Below the pieces are notes generated by a model that made no database searches, was not told the DNA's origin, and saw only the letters and a list, made by a program, of their open reading frames with translations. The position numbers and the translations under genes were made by a program. A stretch of 64,000 nucleotides of DNA from Cristatella mucedo (taxonomy: Eukaryota; Bryozoa; Phylactolaemata; Cristatellidae), in NCBI GenBank assembly GCA_009760855.2, contig WPIO01000035.1, positions 1,458,501-1,522,500 on the forward strand, in the 5' to 3' direction. Each line of letters starts with the position of its first letter. Position 1 is the first letter of the stretch. This document shows, one piece after another, positions 1-11,147 of the stretch.

Positions 1-1480
1 TTGCGTTAACTAAGATAATTATCTCCATCAAAAGGATTTTTTTCAGGAAACGGAACGAAGCTTTATAAATTCAAAAAATCGGTGACCTGAATTTGTTCTC
101 GGACGTAATTCACTATTTATTTGTCAGTTTATAAAAACTTCCATACTTCTATTTTATTGGCGGAGCATTTGGATGTCACTGGCTAGCTAGGCTCGGAAGC
201 CAGCTGTTGCATAAGCCAATACGCTAGTGACACCACGAATATTACGTCATAAATATAAATATTTCAATCGGTGCAAATTATTAGCTTGCGAATGCAATAG
301 TTTAAGAGATGCGTACAGATAACATGCTGTATCTAATCCATGACGCATTTTATTTTTCTTGATTACAGTTGAGCTTCTCTGTGAGGTTTTACATGTTGGG
401 TTACATCGGCCGGCATGTAAACACGGACGACAGTGCATACTCCTAGCAGTTGCTGCTCCTTAATCTAGCTATTCCAAACTAGATGTCACATCTTGTTACT
501 TAAAAGCAACTTGTTTTAAATCGAGTCTAGCAAAAGGAAGGATTCTCTTATTAAAGAAAATAGAATAATTATTAAGGCTATCCAGTAAACCAAATGCAAG
601 TTTAAATATATAATCTTAGGCCAGCACTAAAATGATCTAACTAGAAAGTTTGGTAAGTGACACCAGAATTGTTTTATTGCGTTGACAGTGCAGCACATAC
701 AATTGACCTTATAATATGTGAGGTTCATAATTCTAGCTGACGGAAGCATCACAGCTGTAACGTGTCATTTCAACTTTTAGAAGTTTCTGTTAATGAAGCG
801 ATCAACTAACTGTATTTTCTTGACGTTTGGATAGGCTCCTATAGAGGAGTGGGGTACAATGCTCATAACCTAAGTAATTTATTCCATCCCCGACAGAAAA
901 TTTGCTTTTGTAACTTTCCAGGAGGTATGTAATTATGTGCATATAGGTTTCCCCAAGCAAAATGGTAACATAAGCAATCCTCTGCCTCTAGCAATTCAAC
1001 CTTGCTCCCTTTTCAGCATGAATAAAGTGACTTTTAAGAGATTAAGTTGTCTGATGTCACCGGAGACGTTTGTTGTTACTATTATCTTGTTATGTAATCA
1101 CAGCTGTCGTGATAACCGTCATAATAACCTTACAGTTCAAGATCAGATTGCGCAATATTCTTTCTCTCAAAACAGCAGCTCTGTAAAATAAAACTGATTC
1201 AATACTACAGGTGTGGAAATATTGAAAGCCCCCTTGAAACGTGCAAAAACCTTAGTTGTATGGATTTAAGTAATTACAAAAAGAAATGAAACGTCAGTTG
1301 CTGTGATATAAAAAGTAAGAGTCACGTAATACAAAGGGATATATAAAAATATATATACACGTAAACAGATATATATGTAAGAAATAAAGATACTTTTTAA
1401 CGTTATAACTCAGGACTTGTATTTAGTTTAATGGAATCATTTGTGTAGCAACTGAGGGGGCTTAATGACTTTAACCACCT
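1..1480. other. AT-rich stretch, no gene or repeat recognised
   Basis: I see no LINE, SINE or host exon here. A short open frame at 937-1191 (+) has a small hydrophobic run but no splice context, no paralogue in the window and no recognisable motif, so I do not call it. Confidence 0.5.
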
Positions 1481-1612
1481 CTTGCAGTGAGCAACGAATT
1501 TTGCGAAACATGCTGGCCAGAGGAATTGAACTCACGACCTCGGTTTAGAAGATCAAGCACCTTACGATCTGGGCTATTACGGCCCATTATGAAACTGTGG
1601 CTGCTAAGCGAA
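1481..1612 (-). mobile_element. tRNA-headed SINE-like fragment
   Basis: Read on the - strand there is an A-box-like TAGCCCAGATCG followed by a good B-box (GAGTTCAATTCC), the spacing of a tRNA-derived Pol III promoter. The part after the B-box does not clearly match SINE-B or SINE-C, so this may be a third SINE or a very old copy. It abuts the 3' end of a LINE-A copy. Confidence 0.45.
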
Positions 1613-1624
1613 CTTAATATTTTT

Positions 1625-1922
1625 GATAATAATAATAATGTACTTGATAAAGCGCCCTCAGAAAACCTAATCTCTTTCTAGGCGCTTTACATTTGCTGCG
1701 AAGGGAAATGCAATTGAATGGTAAGTAAAATCATGCTTGAAAAACAAACAAAATAAATAACATGGTTAGGGGTGACATGCACAGGGTCAGCATGCAAATG
1801 TGGTAAGTGGCAGCACGCACAGTGTCAGCACACATGAGCACGTGAAGGAATAATCACAGGGACCCACTAGATGCTGTCCTAAATTGGTGTGTTTTTAAGT
1901 TCCTTTTAAATGTGGTCAGGTC
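1625..1922 (-). mobile_element. LINE-A copy 1, 3' part (outer element, interrupted)
   Basis: The 3' terminus of a LINE-A element in - orientation: a (TAA)n tail at 1626-1638, the terminal hairpin at 1649-1688 (arms AAAGCGCC and GGCGCTTT) and the 3' UTR with the repeated AGCATGCA-type motifs. It stops abruptly at 1922 where a second LINE-A on the + strand begins, and resumes at 2874. The interruption carries a 5-bp target duplication (AGGTC at 1918-1922 and 2874-2878). Confidence 0.85.
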
Positions 1923-2873
1923 TTACTAGTTATGGGCAAATCCAGTGTGACTAAGAAATTGGAAAGGCTGACTTTCAAAATTGGCTCTGCCAGCATATCT
2001 CCAGTTGACTTGGCTCGAAATCTAGGTGTCATATTCCAAAGCGACCTCTCGTTAGACGACCACATCAGCTCCACAGTCAAATCTGCCTATTTTCAGCTTC
2101 ATAACATTGCTAAAATTAGGGCTTGTTTAGATAAGGATACCACGTCTAAGTTGGTCCATGCATTCGTGACATCCCGTCTCGACTTCTGCAACTCACTGCT
2201 TACTGGCCTACCAGCATTTGCGATCAGGCGACTGCAGCTGGTGCAAAACTCTGCAGCTAGGCTTGTCTGTCGTGAGCGTCGCAGTTGCCACATTACTACA
2301 CTTCTCGCCGACCTGCACTGGCTACCAGTGAGGCAACGTATTGACTTCAAGGTTTTGTCGCTCACTTTTAGGTCTCTTCATTCTATGGCTGCAGCCTATC
2401 TTTCAAATATATTACCCCATCAGGCCAAGCATCGTACCACCTGCTTCCCGGAATCCAACATTCTGGAAATACCTCGTAAAAACCTTAAATCCTTTGGAGA
2501 CCGTGCATTTAGCTCGTATGCTCCCAAAGCCTGGAACTCCCTCCCAACCTGCGTCAGAACACCCCATGACCTGACCACATTTAAAAGAAACTTAAAAACA
2601 CACCTATTTAGGACAGCATGTAGTGGGTCCCTGTGATTGGTCCTGGATATGCTTATGGGTGCTGACACTGTGCTTGCAGCCACTAACCACATTTGCATGC
2701 TGACCCTGTGCATGTCACCCCTAACCATATTATTCATTTTTTTGTTTTTCAAGCATGATTTTACTTACTATTCTATTGCATATCACTTTGCAGCAAATGT
2801 AAAGCGCCTAGAAAGAGATTAAGTTCTCAGAAGGCACTTTATCAAGTCCAATATTATTATTATTATTATTATT
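1923..2873 (+). mobile_element. LINE-A copy 2, 5'-truncated, inserted inside copy 1
   Basis: A 951-bp LINE-A 3' fragment in opposite orientation to its host element. It starts inside the reverse transcriptase region and ends in (ATT)n at 2852-2873. The AGGTC target duplication flanks it exactly, so insertion was by target-primed reverse transcription into an already resident LINE-A. The terminal hairpin arms are at 2801-2808 and 2833-2840. Its reading frame is still open, so it is among the younger insertions in the window. Confidence 0.85.
1932..2636 (+). pseudogene. LINE-A reverse transcriptase, C-terminal 234 codons
   Basis: This open frame encodes the region downstream of the RT catalytic palm in CR1/L2-type LINE ORF2 proteins. 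Visible family landmarks in order are ARNLGVIFQSDLSLDDH, TSRLDFCNSLLTGLP, LVQNSAARLV, LHWLPV, and GDRAFSSYAPKAWNSLP near the C-terminus. The YADD box and the endonuclease lie upstream of the truncation, so this copy cannot be autonomous. The first Met is internal, not a true start. It is uninterrupted over its whole length, unlike most LINE-A copies nearby. It has no cellular role beyond being a retrotransposon remnant. Confidence 0.85.
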
Positions 2874-3966
2874 AGGTCAGGGGATGTTCTCACGAAGGTC
2901 GATAGGGAGTTCCAGGCTCTGGGAGCATACGAACTAAATGCACGGTCTCCAAAGGATTTAAGGTTTGTACGAGGTATTTCTAGAATGTTGGATTCCGAAA
3001 AGCGAGTGGTACGATGCTTAGCCTGATGGGGGAGTATGTCGGAAAGATAGGCTGGAGCGATAGTATGAAGGGACCTAAAAGTGAGCGACAAAACCTTGAA
3101 GTCAATCCGTTGCTTGACTGGTAGCCAGTGCAGGTCGGCGAGAAGTGGAGTAATGTAGCAACTGCAAAGCTCACGACAGACAAGCCTAGCTGCAGAGTTT
3201 TGCACCAGCGGCAATCGCCTGATCGCACATGCTGGTAGGCTGGCAAGCAGTGAATTTCAGAAGTCGAGACGAGATGTCACGAATGCACGGACCAACTTAG
3301 ACGTGGTATCCTTATCTAAACAAGCCCGAATTTTAGCAATGCTATGAAGCTTAAAATAAGCAGATTTGACTGTGGAGCTGATATGGTCGTCTAAAGAGAG
3401 GTCGCTTTGGAATATGATACCTAGATTTTGAGCTGATTCGACAGGAGATATGCTGGCAGAGCCAATTTTGAGAGACAGCCTTTACAATCTCTGAATCTCA
3501 CTGGGTTTGCCCAAAACTAGTAAGTTAGTTTTGTCATTGTTTAGTTTTAGAAAATTTGCTGCTATCCACGTGCGGATGTCATGAATGCATGCAGCAAGTG
3601 AGTTGAGAGAATTTGAAGTGCTCGAAGGCAGGGAGGGATCAAAGCAAAGGTACAACTGAGTGACATCCACATAGAAGTGAAAGCCTAGATTGTGCTTGGC
3701 AATCACATCAGGAAGAGGGAGAGTATAAACCTTGAAAAGAACCGGACCTAGCCCGGAGCCCTGAGGTACTCCATATTTCAGAGGTACTTCAGATGATCTT
3801 TGTCCATTCACGTCAATACGCTGGAGTCTTCTACTGAGATAAGACCTGAACCACTGCAGAGCAGTGCCAGTGATGCCCAGGCGAGATGAGAGGCGCTCTA
3901 GAGAACTTTGTGATCGATGTTGTCAAAAGCTGCAGAAAGATCGAGCAAAACAAGCAGAGACACTCT
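2874..3966 (-). mobile_element. LINE-A copy 1, RT part (outer element resumed)
   Basis: Continuation of the - strand LINE-A begun at 1625. It carries RT C-terminal sequence (2819-3214 region) and the palm region at 3482-3811, with FHFYVDVTQLYLCFD where a functional LINE has [12 protein letters not shown]. Both the Ala and the second catalytic Asp of YADD are changed, so the enzyme is dead. Several frameshifts separate the pieces. Similarity to other LINE-A copies is lost at about 3966, the 5' truncation point. Confidence 0.85.
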
Positions 3967-4584
3967 AGAAATTATAGCTACGCCCATACGTTGTAAATAT
4001 GTTCTAAATCCTTTTTTCTTGCCAATATTATTCCTTGGAGGTTTTTTAAGCAAACTTATTATAATATTTTTCAAAATTTCATCAATAAATATACATACAT
4101 ACTTATTTCAATCTAATTCCATGATATGACAATAATCTATATAAAGCTGAGCCTAACTTATGTTCCAACATTCATGTCGACCCTTTTCAGTCTAGCTATG
4201 TAACTTGAAGAATACTGGCGGCCACTGCTGAGAAGATTCTAAAAGCAGACAAGGGAGGAAGGTTACAAATAATACCAAAGGGAATGACGAGCTACTTGGC
4301 TTGACGTCATAGGACGTCGAAACGACTACAACTAAGCATTTACTTATATTTCACGTTTACCATGGTATTATTAACCTGTCACATATATTTACAAAGCACT
4401 CGAGACGCATTGCGAGAAAATGCTTAAAAAAATAAATCCTAGGTTTTAATCAGACCTAGCCAAATAAGGTCAAAATACACGAGAGAGACTGCTAAATGAC
4501 AAATGAGTAATGACGAGATTTGTTTAATCATAACTGAAATTTGCCTAGCTGTGGTAATTGGAGGTATAAAATCCTCCTAGAGCC
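3967..4584. other. No feature recognised
   Basis: AT-rich sequence without open frames of note. No similarity to the repeat families seen elsewhere in the window was noticed. Confidence 0.4.
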
Positions 4585-4965
4585 CCCAGGTCTTGCATGG
4601 ACACTATATGAACTGTTCTATTCTCCGCTTAAACTCCACATCGACGGAAGCTTTTGTCTCTACTGGTCCTAGAATGTGGAACTAACTCCTACCACGCTTA
4701 CGCAACACAAATTTCTCTCCTGCTGCCTACTACGTCACATAGTTTCCAGCCGTCATAAAATGCTACTTCCATGCTACTAGCTACATCAAATGCTCTCCTG
4801 ATCGAGCTATGATTCTCAATATCTCTTCAATGCTTGAGATTAAGCCTGTTGGCTACCGAATGTGTACCAAAAGCCGCTTTGGCTGGGATTGTGCCAGAAA
4901 AACACTCTCCTGCGTAGCATTCACAGTCTTTGTGGCTTTATAAAGTTACAGAATGAAAATGGTTA
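4585..4965 (+). mobile_element. LINE-B 3' fragment, decayed
   Basis: Matches the 3' end of LINE-B: the ORF end around GTCCTAGAATGTGGAACT, then the UTR signatures GTTGGCTACCGAATG and CTCTCCTGCGTA, and the GTCTTTGTGGCTTTATAAAG segment just before the usual tail. The (ACATT)n tail itself is not preserved. Many indels show an old copy. Confidence 0.7.
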
Positions 4966-5109
4966 TATTACATTTTTTCTGCTACTATCGTCAGAGAATA
5001 GCACCCAAGAGAATATCAAGAGCATTAGAGAGCTTATGTAGAACTAAGGTTTCTCACGACATCGGTTGGTCTATGTAGGTGGGTTCCAAGCCTTAGGGTG
5101 CTAGTCTTA

Positions 5110-5255
5110 TATTAGTATATTATTCCTTTTTATAACGCCCCAAGAGAACTTCACCTCTATTCAGGCGCTTCACATATGCCTCGGGGCTCGAGCCCACGAC
5201 CTCAGCAAGGCCTTAGTCAGGGCTAGCACCTTAACCACTGGACCAAATCAGCTCA
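5110..5255 (-). mobile_element. SINE-B (tRNA head plus LINE-A-like tail)
   Basis: On the - strand the element starts with a tRNA-like head (A-box TGGTCCAGTGGTTAAG, B-box GTGGGCTCGAGCC) and ends in a segment (GAAGCGCC...AAGTTCTCTTGGGGCG) that matches the LINE-A 3' terminal hairpin, followed by an A/T-rich tail. Near-identical architecture occurs at 15218-15365 and 38361-38510. Confidence 0.75.
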
Positions 5256-5477
5256 TCTTGATGACAGGTTCTTGTTTCCAGAGCCAGATCGAGGGTGCGA
5301 GTTGTGGACTGGCAATTACTTGCTTCTCAGTGACTATGAAAATTATAGCCACTAAAAATTCTGTGCAGCTCAATTTATTAGGCTGTGTAACAGGATAGAT
5401 TTTTACTTTTGAGAACCGATCTTTCTATATCACCACAGGAATGACTTATGGTGGTATTTAAATAGGTCTGTCACGAT

Positions 5478-7930
5478 AATAATGATAATAATAATAAAAT
5501 TAATTCGTTCGATATAGCAAATTCTGAGAACTAAGTCCCTTTCTAGGCACTTTACATCTGCCACAAAGGAAGCACAAGAGTGGTTAGTGATAGCATACTC
5601 ATGAACAACAACAATATCAAGTGCATTATTATTATTATTATTACCTATAAAAATAGCATAGTCAGGGCTGACATGCACAGGGTCAGCATGCAAGTGTGAT
5701 TAGTGCCAGCATACACAGAGCCAGCATGCACAAACTCATACAGGACGAATCAGATGGACCCACTAAATATTGTGATCAATAAATACGCTTGTAGTTTCCT
5801 CATTAGTTTGGGTTATTCAAGGGATGTGGTGATGCGAGTCATAAGTTTTGTCGAGGCTTTGGCAGCATACCAATAAAAGGCAGGGTCTCTAAAGGATTGG
5901 AAATTCGCAGGCCTTGCACGCAAATGATTTCATTTGGAAAGCGGGTGGTAAGATGCTTAACCTAGGGGAGTAGAGCTGACAAGTAGTCTGGAGGCAAGTA
6001 ACGGCTAAACAAAAGTGTGGGTGAAAAAACCTTGAAGCCAATGCCATGCTTGGCTGCACGCCTGCCGGTCGACGAGAAGTGGTGTCATGTGGCAACTGTG
6101 AAACTCATCACAGGTAAGTATAGCTGCAATACTTTGAGCCAGCTGCCAGTGCCTGATTGCACAGGAACGTCGACGAACAAAATGCGACTTAAAGATGTCG
6201 AGATGGAATGTTGAAATGCCTAGATCTATTTAGATGTGGCATCAATGTCTAAAAAAGCTTGAATTGTAGCATTGTTAGTAGCTGAAAGTAGGACAACTTG
6301 ACTGTGGAGCTGATGTGATTGTCTCATGAAAGGTAACTGTGGAACACGAGGCCTAGATTTCCTGCAGATTCAAGAGTACGTATGCTGATAGAGCTGATTG
6401 TGAGCTTTAACCTTTCCAAGCTCTGAATAACACTTTGCTTTCCAATGGCTAGAAAGTTGATTTTGCCATCTATAAATTTCAGAAAGTTTGCTTCCATCTA
6501 TGTGGGGATGTTTCTAATATTTGCATCAATGGAGTCAATTGAATTTGAAATGAGAGTAGGCTTGGTGGGATCAAAACAAAAGTATGACAGAGTTTCATCT
6601 GAAGAGAAGTGAAAGCCTAGATTGTGCTTGGCAATCACATGGGTGAGAGAGAGATAATAAACAGGGAAAAGGACTGGAGTATCCACAAGCCTTTAAAATA
6701 CCACACATTTAAGAAATTCCTCGAATGATTTTTGTACATTCCAGTCAATACGCTATGCTGTCCTATCAAGATAGGACCTGAACGATTGCATTGCAGTACC
6801 AGTGATTTCCGGGCGAGATTAGAGGTGCAAAACAAGAGTTTTGCAACCGATAGCATCACAAGCCGTTGACGGATTGGGCAAAACAACCAGAGATACTCTA
6901 CCTAAGTCTGCACTCCTTCGTAGGTCTTTATATATCTAAAGCAATGCAAATTCTCTGGAGCATTTAGCTCTAAATCCAGACTTAACTTTCTAGCAATGTT
7001 GGAACATTTGACATATGAGTTTAGCTGGGCTGCCTCAACTCGTTCCAGTTTCATTACTAGGAATGGTCATTGAGAAATTGTGTGGAACTCGTACAAGTTC
7101 TCTTGGTCTGGTTTTGCTTACTTGAGAAGTGGCCTGGCTACTGCCTTTTTAAAGATTCTGGGACATGATATGACGCTAATGATATGCTTATGACGTTAGG
7201 TATCCATGCAACAGCAGATCTATGCACCGTTGAAGCAGGACAATGTGAATATGATAAAGAGGATTAGTTTTTTGGTTCGACTGCTATATGGGCTACATAA
7301 CAAGTTTATTAGTGGCCTGCTTTAATGTAGAATTTAAGGTGCTGCATAGAATTGAGTGAAATGTTCCCTGGGGCTGCTCCCAACCTAAGGATGGACTTCC
7401 TGGTCTTGCCTATCTTTTTGACAAAGAAGGTATAGAACCGATCAGCTAGAATGTCACGGGAATAATTAGGTAAAGATCTAACCTGGGAGAGGTTAAGGAG
7501 ACGGTTGATCATAGACATCCACATTTTTGGATTGTGAGTCTGTGATTCAGCATTGATTTTATAGTGGCTATAATTGTCCATTACTCGGATCGATTAGTAT
7601 GATCAACTGTAGTTCTCATGTGCCCATCGATGAACTGTCAGTTTTGAACTTTTGCACGTTTAAATTAGTATTCTTACCTAGTTTAATACCTGTGGTCAAC
7701 CGCAGGCCCTCTTGGCTAGGGCACACGGTGCATTTAGTCAGAGGTTCTAAATCGTCGACTGGGTCAGCTAGTCTTATGTAGTAGCAAGCTGCTAAGGATG
7801 ACTGGTCACGAGAGGGATTGAGCAGCTACGAAGAAGCAGATAGTCTTGCACAGACAGCTTTGATTTTAAGGATCTTGAAGTTTCGCGATTCGCATGTGAT
7901 TTTAGATTTGAAGAATTGCAGAAATAGTAA
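5478..7930 (-). mobile_element. LINE-A copy 3, long but decayed
   Basis: About 2.45 kb of LINE-A on the - strand. It has a (TAA)n tail around 5478-5496, the 3' UTR, the RT region (a degenerate palm near 6498-6686 reads FHFSSDETLSYFC in place of [12 protein letters not shown]), and upstream sequence up to the linker between endonuclease and RT (about 7840-7930). Frameshifts and stops are frequent, so no coding capacity remains. A tiny + strand LINE-A tail stub (5614-5643) sits in its 3' UTR. Confidence 0.8.
5614..5643 (+). mobile_element. Micro-insertion of LINE-A 3' terminus
   Basis: About 30 bp matching only the last bases of LINE-A (TATCAAGTGC plus (ATT)n), in + orientation inside a - strand LINE-A 3' UTR. 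It looks like an extremely 5'-truncated retrotransposition event. Confidence 0.5.
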
Positions 7931-8110
7931 CCTTAATAGTTTGAAAGGGTTATGTAATGCAATGTCATGTTTTCGAAGCACCCTCATGTAATTACCGTTT
8001 GTTATTTCGGCACCGATAAGGCAGTACTGGTTCACGACTACTTGTACTGGTTCACCTTTGCATTAGTAATTATATACCCTAGAAGTTTACAAATGAGCTA
8101 CATCTTAAGT

Positions 8111-8715
8111 GTATCGATATTTCCCTTTTACAAGGCCACTGCAACTGGCAACAAGGTTAGTTAACAAATTGAAGAGGCTTGACCGTGTATCTCTTTTGCT
8201 AAAAGAGCCAAGATGGCTGCTGGCTGATCAATGGCTGCAGAGCAAAGTTCTAACGTTGACGTACAAAGCCCGCCACGTCTTGGCTCGTCCAATACCTAGC
8301 TAAATTGCAGAAACAGTTTCATCCTCCTCGTGCCCCACGGTCCTGTATGAACTATCTGAATAGACGGTTTTATTTCATCCAGGCCGTTGGCTACAAAATC
8401 TTTTGCTTAGCAGGTCATATACCGTGAAACTCACTACCGCTATATTTATGCAAAAATAACTATTCTTTTGCTGCCGACTATGGCACGACCCGTCAAGCCG
8501 TCCTGAACTGCCACTCCGTGTCACTCACTAATTTTGGTGCACTACTTACTTAGCTATGCTGTTCAGTTTCTCCTTGTTCGGTGAGATGAAGCCGGTTGGC
8601 TACCGAATGCGTACCGAAAGCAGCTTAAGGTGTGAGAACGCTATAAAAAAAAACTCATCCACAAAACTTCCACATAGTCTGTGTGGCTTTATTGACTTAC
8701 AGGCTGAGATGTATA
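8111..8715 (+). mobile_element. LINE-B 3' fragment, decayed
   Basis: Matches the LINE-B RT C-terminus (AGAGCAAAGTTCTAACG, then TACAAAGCCCGCCACG) and its 3' UTR (GCCGGTTGGCTACCGAATGC, the GTGTGGCTTTATTGACTTAC end). Stops and indels interrupt every frame. The tail is lost. Confidence 0.7.
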
Positions 8716-10060
8716 TTACTGCACAACATTATTGATGAATTACGGGCGACAGTTTTGGCAAAAGATGAATCAATATTCTCAATCTCAATTATTCGTCCTA
8801 ACGATTTTAACATACGCCGACAACGTTGAACAACAGTAATCTGATTCATTTCAAGTGCTACCATGTATTTCTAACCTAACATAAGCATCCTCTGAACTGT
8901 AAAACTTTGGATGAGATCTTTTCTGAAGAAACTTTCAAGTTGCTCGCATCACTGGGAAAAGGACATCCATTGAGGTTTTGAATTACACTGTAATTAATGA
9001 GAACTGGACGTCGTGGACCTTATTTCGCCAGATCCGCTCACATATAGGCAGGAAATTACCAAGCAGACATGATGGGATTTTAGTTTTATGCACTATACGG
9101 ATATAACTGTGAATTAATACGTCGGGCCTACAGCATTTTGAATACTGCTACTTCATTTGCCTAACAAATCAATGATATTCGTGCCTAGATGGCAGATGAC
9201 TCTTCACGCTGAATGACACTACGTGAAGCTTACGTATTTTATAATAAGACACAGCACTGCTCAGAAACAAATATTATTGCTTTCAAAATTAGCTGGCTAA
9301 GAATACCTTGCGTAGTGTTTCAACACCATCACGGATCCTTGTTTTAATATACCTTTCACTAGATTAATCATGAGCTCCAAAAGCTTACAGCCTTCATTAA
9401 ATTTAGGACAATATAAAAATGGAAGTTTTTAATATTCAGTATTTTGTAACCTAGCTGGAAAATGATTCATATACACAAAATAAGATTTTGTTATATTCTA
9501 AAGCGTCTAACAATCTTTTGAACAAATTTCTAATCGCCTATCTGCCTTGCATACAAATGGCCAAGGTCATGGGCTCGGACATAATAGCGTTTGTGAAGCT
9601 CATGAATAGAAATCAGGATCTCTTAGGATGCTATACATGTATCATACTTCCTTTTTTCAATCGTAAAGAAAATAAAAAGCATAGCATAAATATAAGATCT
9701 TCTTTTTCCGTCAATACGCCTGTCACCATCTGATCCAATGCATTTAATCACTTAGCCATCATTTGCATAAACCTAAAACATCTCGATGCTCAAGCATTCA
9801 TCTTTAATGTAACGATCGTCAAAAAATCAATTTGGAATTTACTGAAAATCCAAAATGACTTGAAATCTTAAAAAAGATCTATCCTTTACTGTTCCCCAAA
9901 GGGAATTTGTCCTACTATTTCCCTGCACCTGTAAAACGGAACGATTTACTACCTGCTGCTTTGTTAAAGACTTTATTTACCTGTTCACGTGGCTGCTTCA
10001 AGTTAACCCTACAGCGTTTTCCTGAGCGTGACGAACGCTTGATTATGCTTATACAGCTAG
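8716..10060. other. No feature recognised
   Basis: Roughly 1.3 kb of AT-rich unique-looking sequence. A short open frame at 9488-9733 has no motif or splice context that supports it. Confidence 0.4.
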
Positions 10061-10358
10061 TCATCATATCCGATTCCTATCTAAGATTAGGAACTGTGTT
10101 CTACAGGGGCATGCAAATAATTTAATTAGCTCCTTAGTTTTGTAGCGGCTTTTTTATTGTAATTCCTTTTAAGCAAAGGCTGCCAAAGAATGCATTTAGG
10201 CCACTAAAGCTTGCTATGAATATGGATGCAAGGCTAGTCTACAAGTTCCAGAGGTTTTTGCACGCGTCTCCTTCGCTAAAAGAGCTAGGATGGAAGCTGG
10301 TTGATCAACGGATACAGAGCAAAGTTCTTACTCCAACCCACAAGTTTTGCCACGGCTT
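10061..10358 (+). mobile_element. LINE-B copy, 5' part (interrupted by LINE-A)
   Basis: LINE-B RT region on the + strand. It is split by a LINE-A insertion at the sequence GGCTT, which is present at 10354-10358 and again at 10740-10744, so this is a clean 5-bp target duplication. Confidence 0.75.
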
Positions 10359-10739
10359 ATAATTATAATAATGATAATAATGCACTTGATAAAGCGCCCT
10401 CAGAGAACTTTATCTCTTTCTAGGTGCTTTAAATTTGCTGCAAAGAGAAATGCAATTAAATGGTAAGTAAAATCATGCTTGAAAAACAAGCAAAATGAAT
10501 AATATGGTTAGGGGTGACATACACAGGGTCAGCATGCAAATGTGGTTAGTGGCAGCATGCACAGTGTTAGCACCCGTAAGCACATGAAGGACGAATCATA
10601 GGGACCCACTAAATGCTTTACTAAATAGATGTGTTTTTAAGTTCCTTTTAAATGTGGTCAGGTCAGGGGATGTTCTGACACAGGTCGAGAGGGAGTTCCA
10701 GGCTTTGGGAGCATACGAACTAAATGCACGGTCTATAAA
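10359..10739 (-). mobile_element. LINE-A 3' fragment inserted in LINE-B
   Basis: A 381-bp 5'-truncated LINE-A in - orientation with a (TAA)n-type tail at 10359-10380, the terminal hairpin and the 3' UTR. It interrupts a + strand LINE-B and is flanked by the GGCTT duplication, so LINE-A moved after this LINE-B copy was already in place. Confidence 0.85.
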
Positions 10740-11147
10740 GGCTTGGCTCCTTTGTACCTAGCTGAACTGCTGCAGCAGTTTCAGCCTCTTTGTGTCCTCA
10801 GGTCCTGTATGGACAATAAATTGGCTGTTCAAATCTTTCGCTTAAATACCGTTGGCGACAGAGGATTAGGCTCTGCAGGTCATAGACTGTGTAACTCGCT
10901 TCCAAAATTCTCATGCAACGGAAACTACTCCGCTACTGTCGACTATGGCTCATCTTTTTCAGCCATCCTAGGCTGCTATTTCCATTCTACTTAGTACCTT
11001 AACCGCTCTCCTGACTCTGCTATGCTTCTCAATTTCTCTTTGTTGCGTGAGATGAAGTCGGTTGGCTATAGAACGCCAACCGAAAGCCGTGAACAAGTTA
11101 TGCAAAACTCAATCGAATAACACTCATGCAGATCTTCTGGCTTTGTT
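10740..11147 (+). mobile_element. LINE-B copy, 3' part resumed
   Basis: The LINE-B RT C-terminal segment continues (10743-10994 stays open) followed by the 3' UTR. It ends in CTTTGTTG at 11147 without tail and meets a - strand LINE-B 3' end head-on. Confidence 0.75.

Noticed and set aside
937-1191. 84-codon + strand frame with a hydrophobic run, possibly a signal-peptide exon of the Ig-like gene
   Set aside because: No convincing donor in the right phase next to the hydrophobic run, 25 kb from exon A, and no supporting paralogue.
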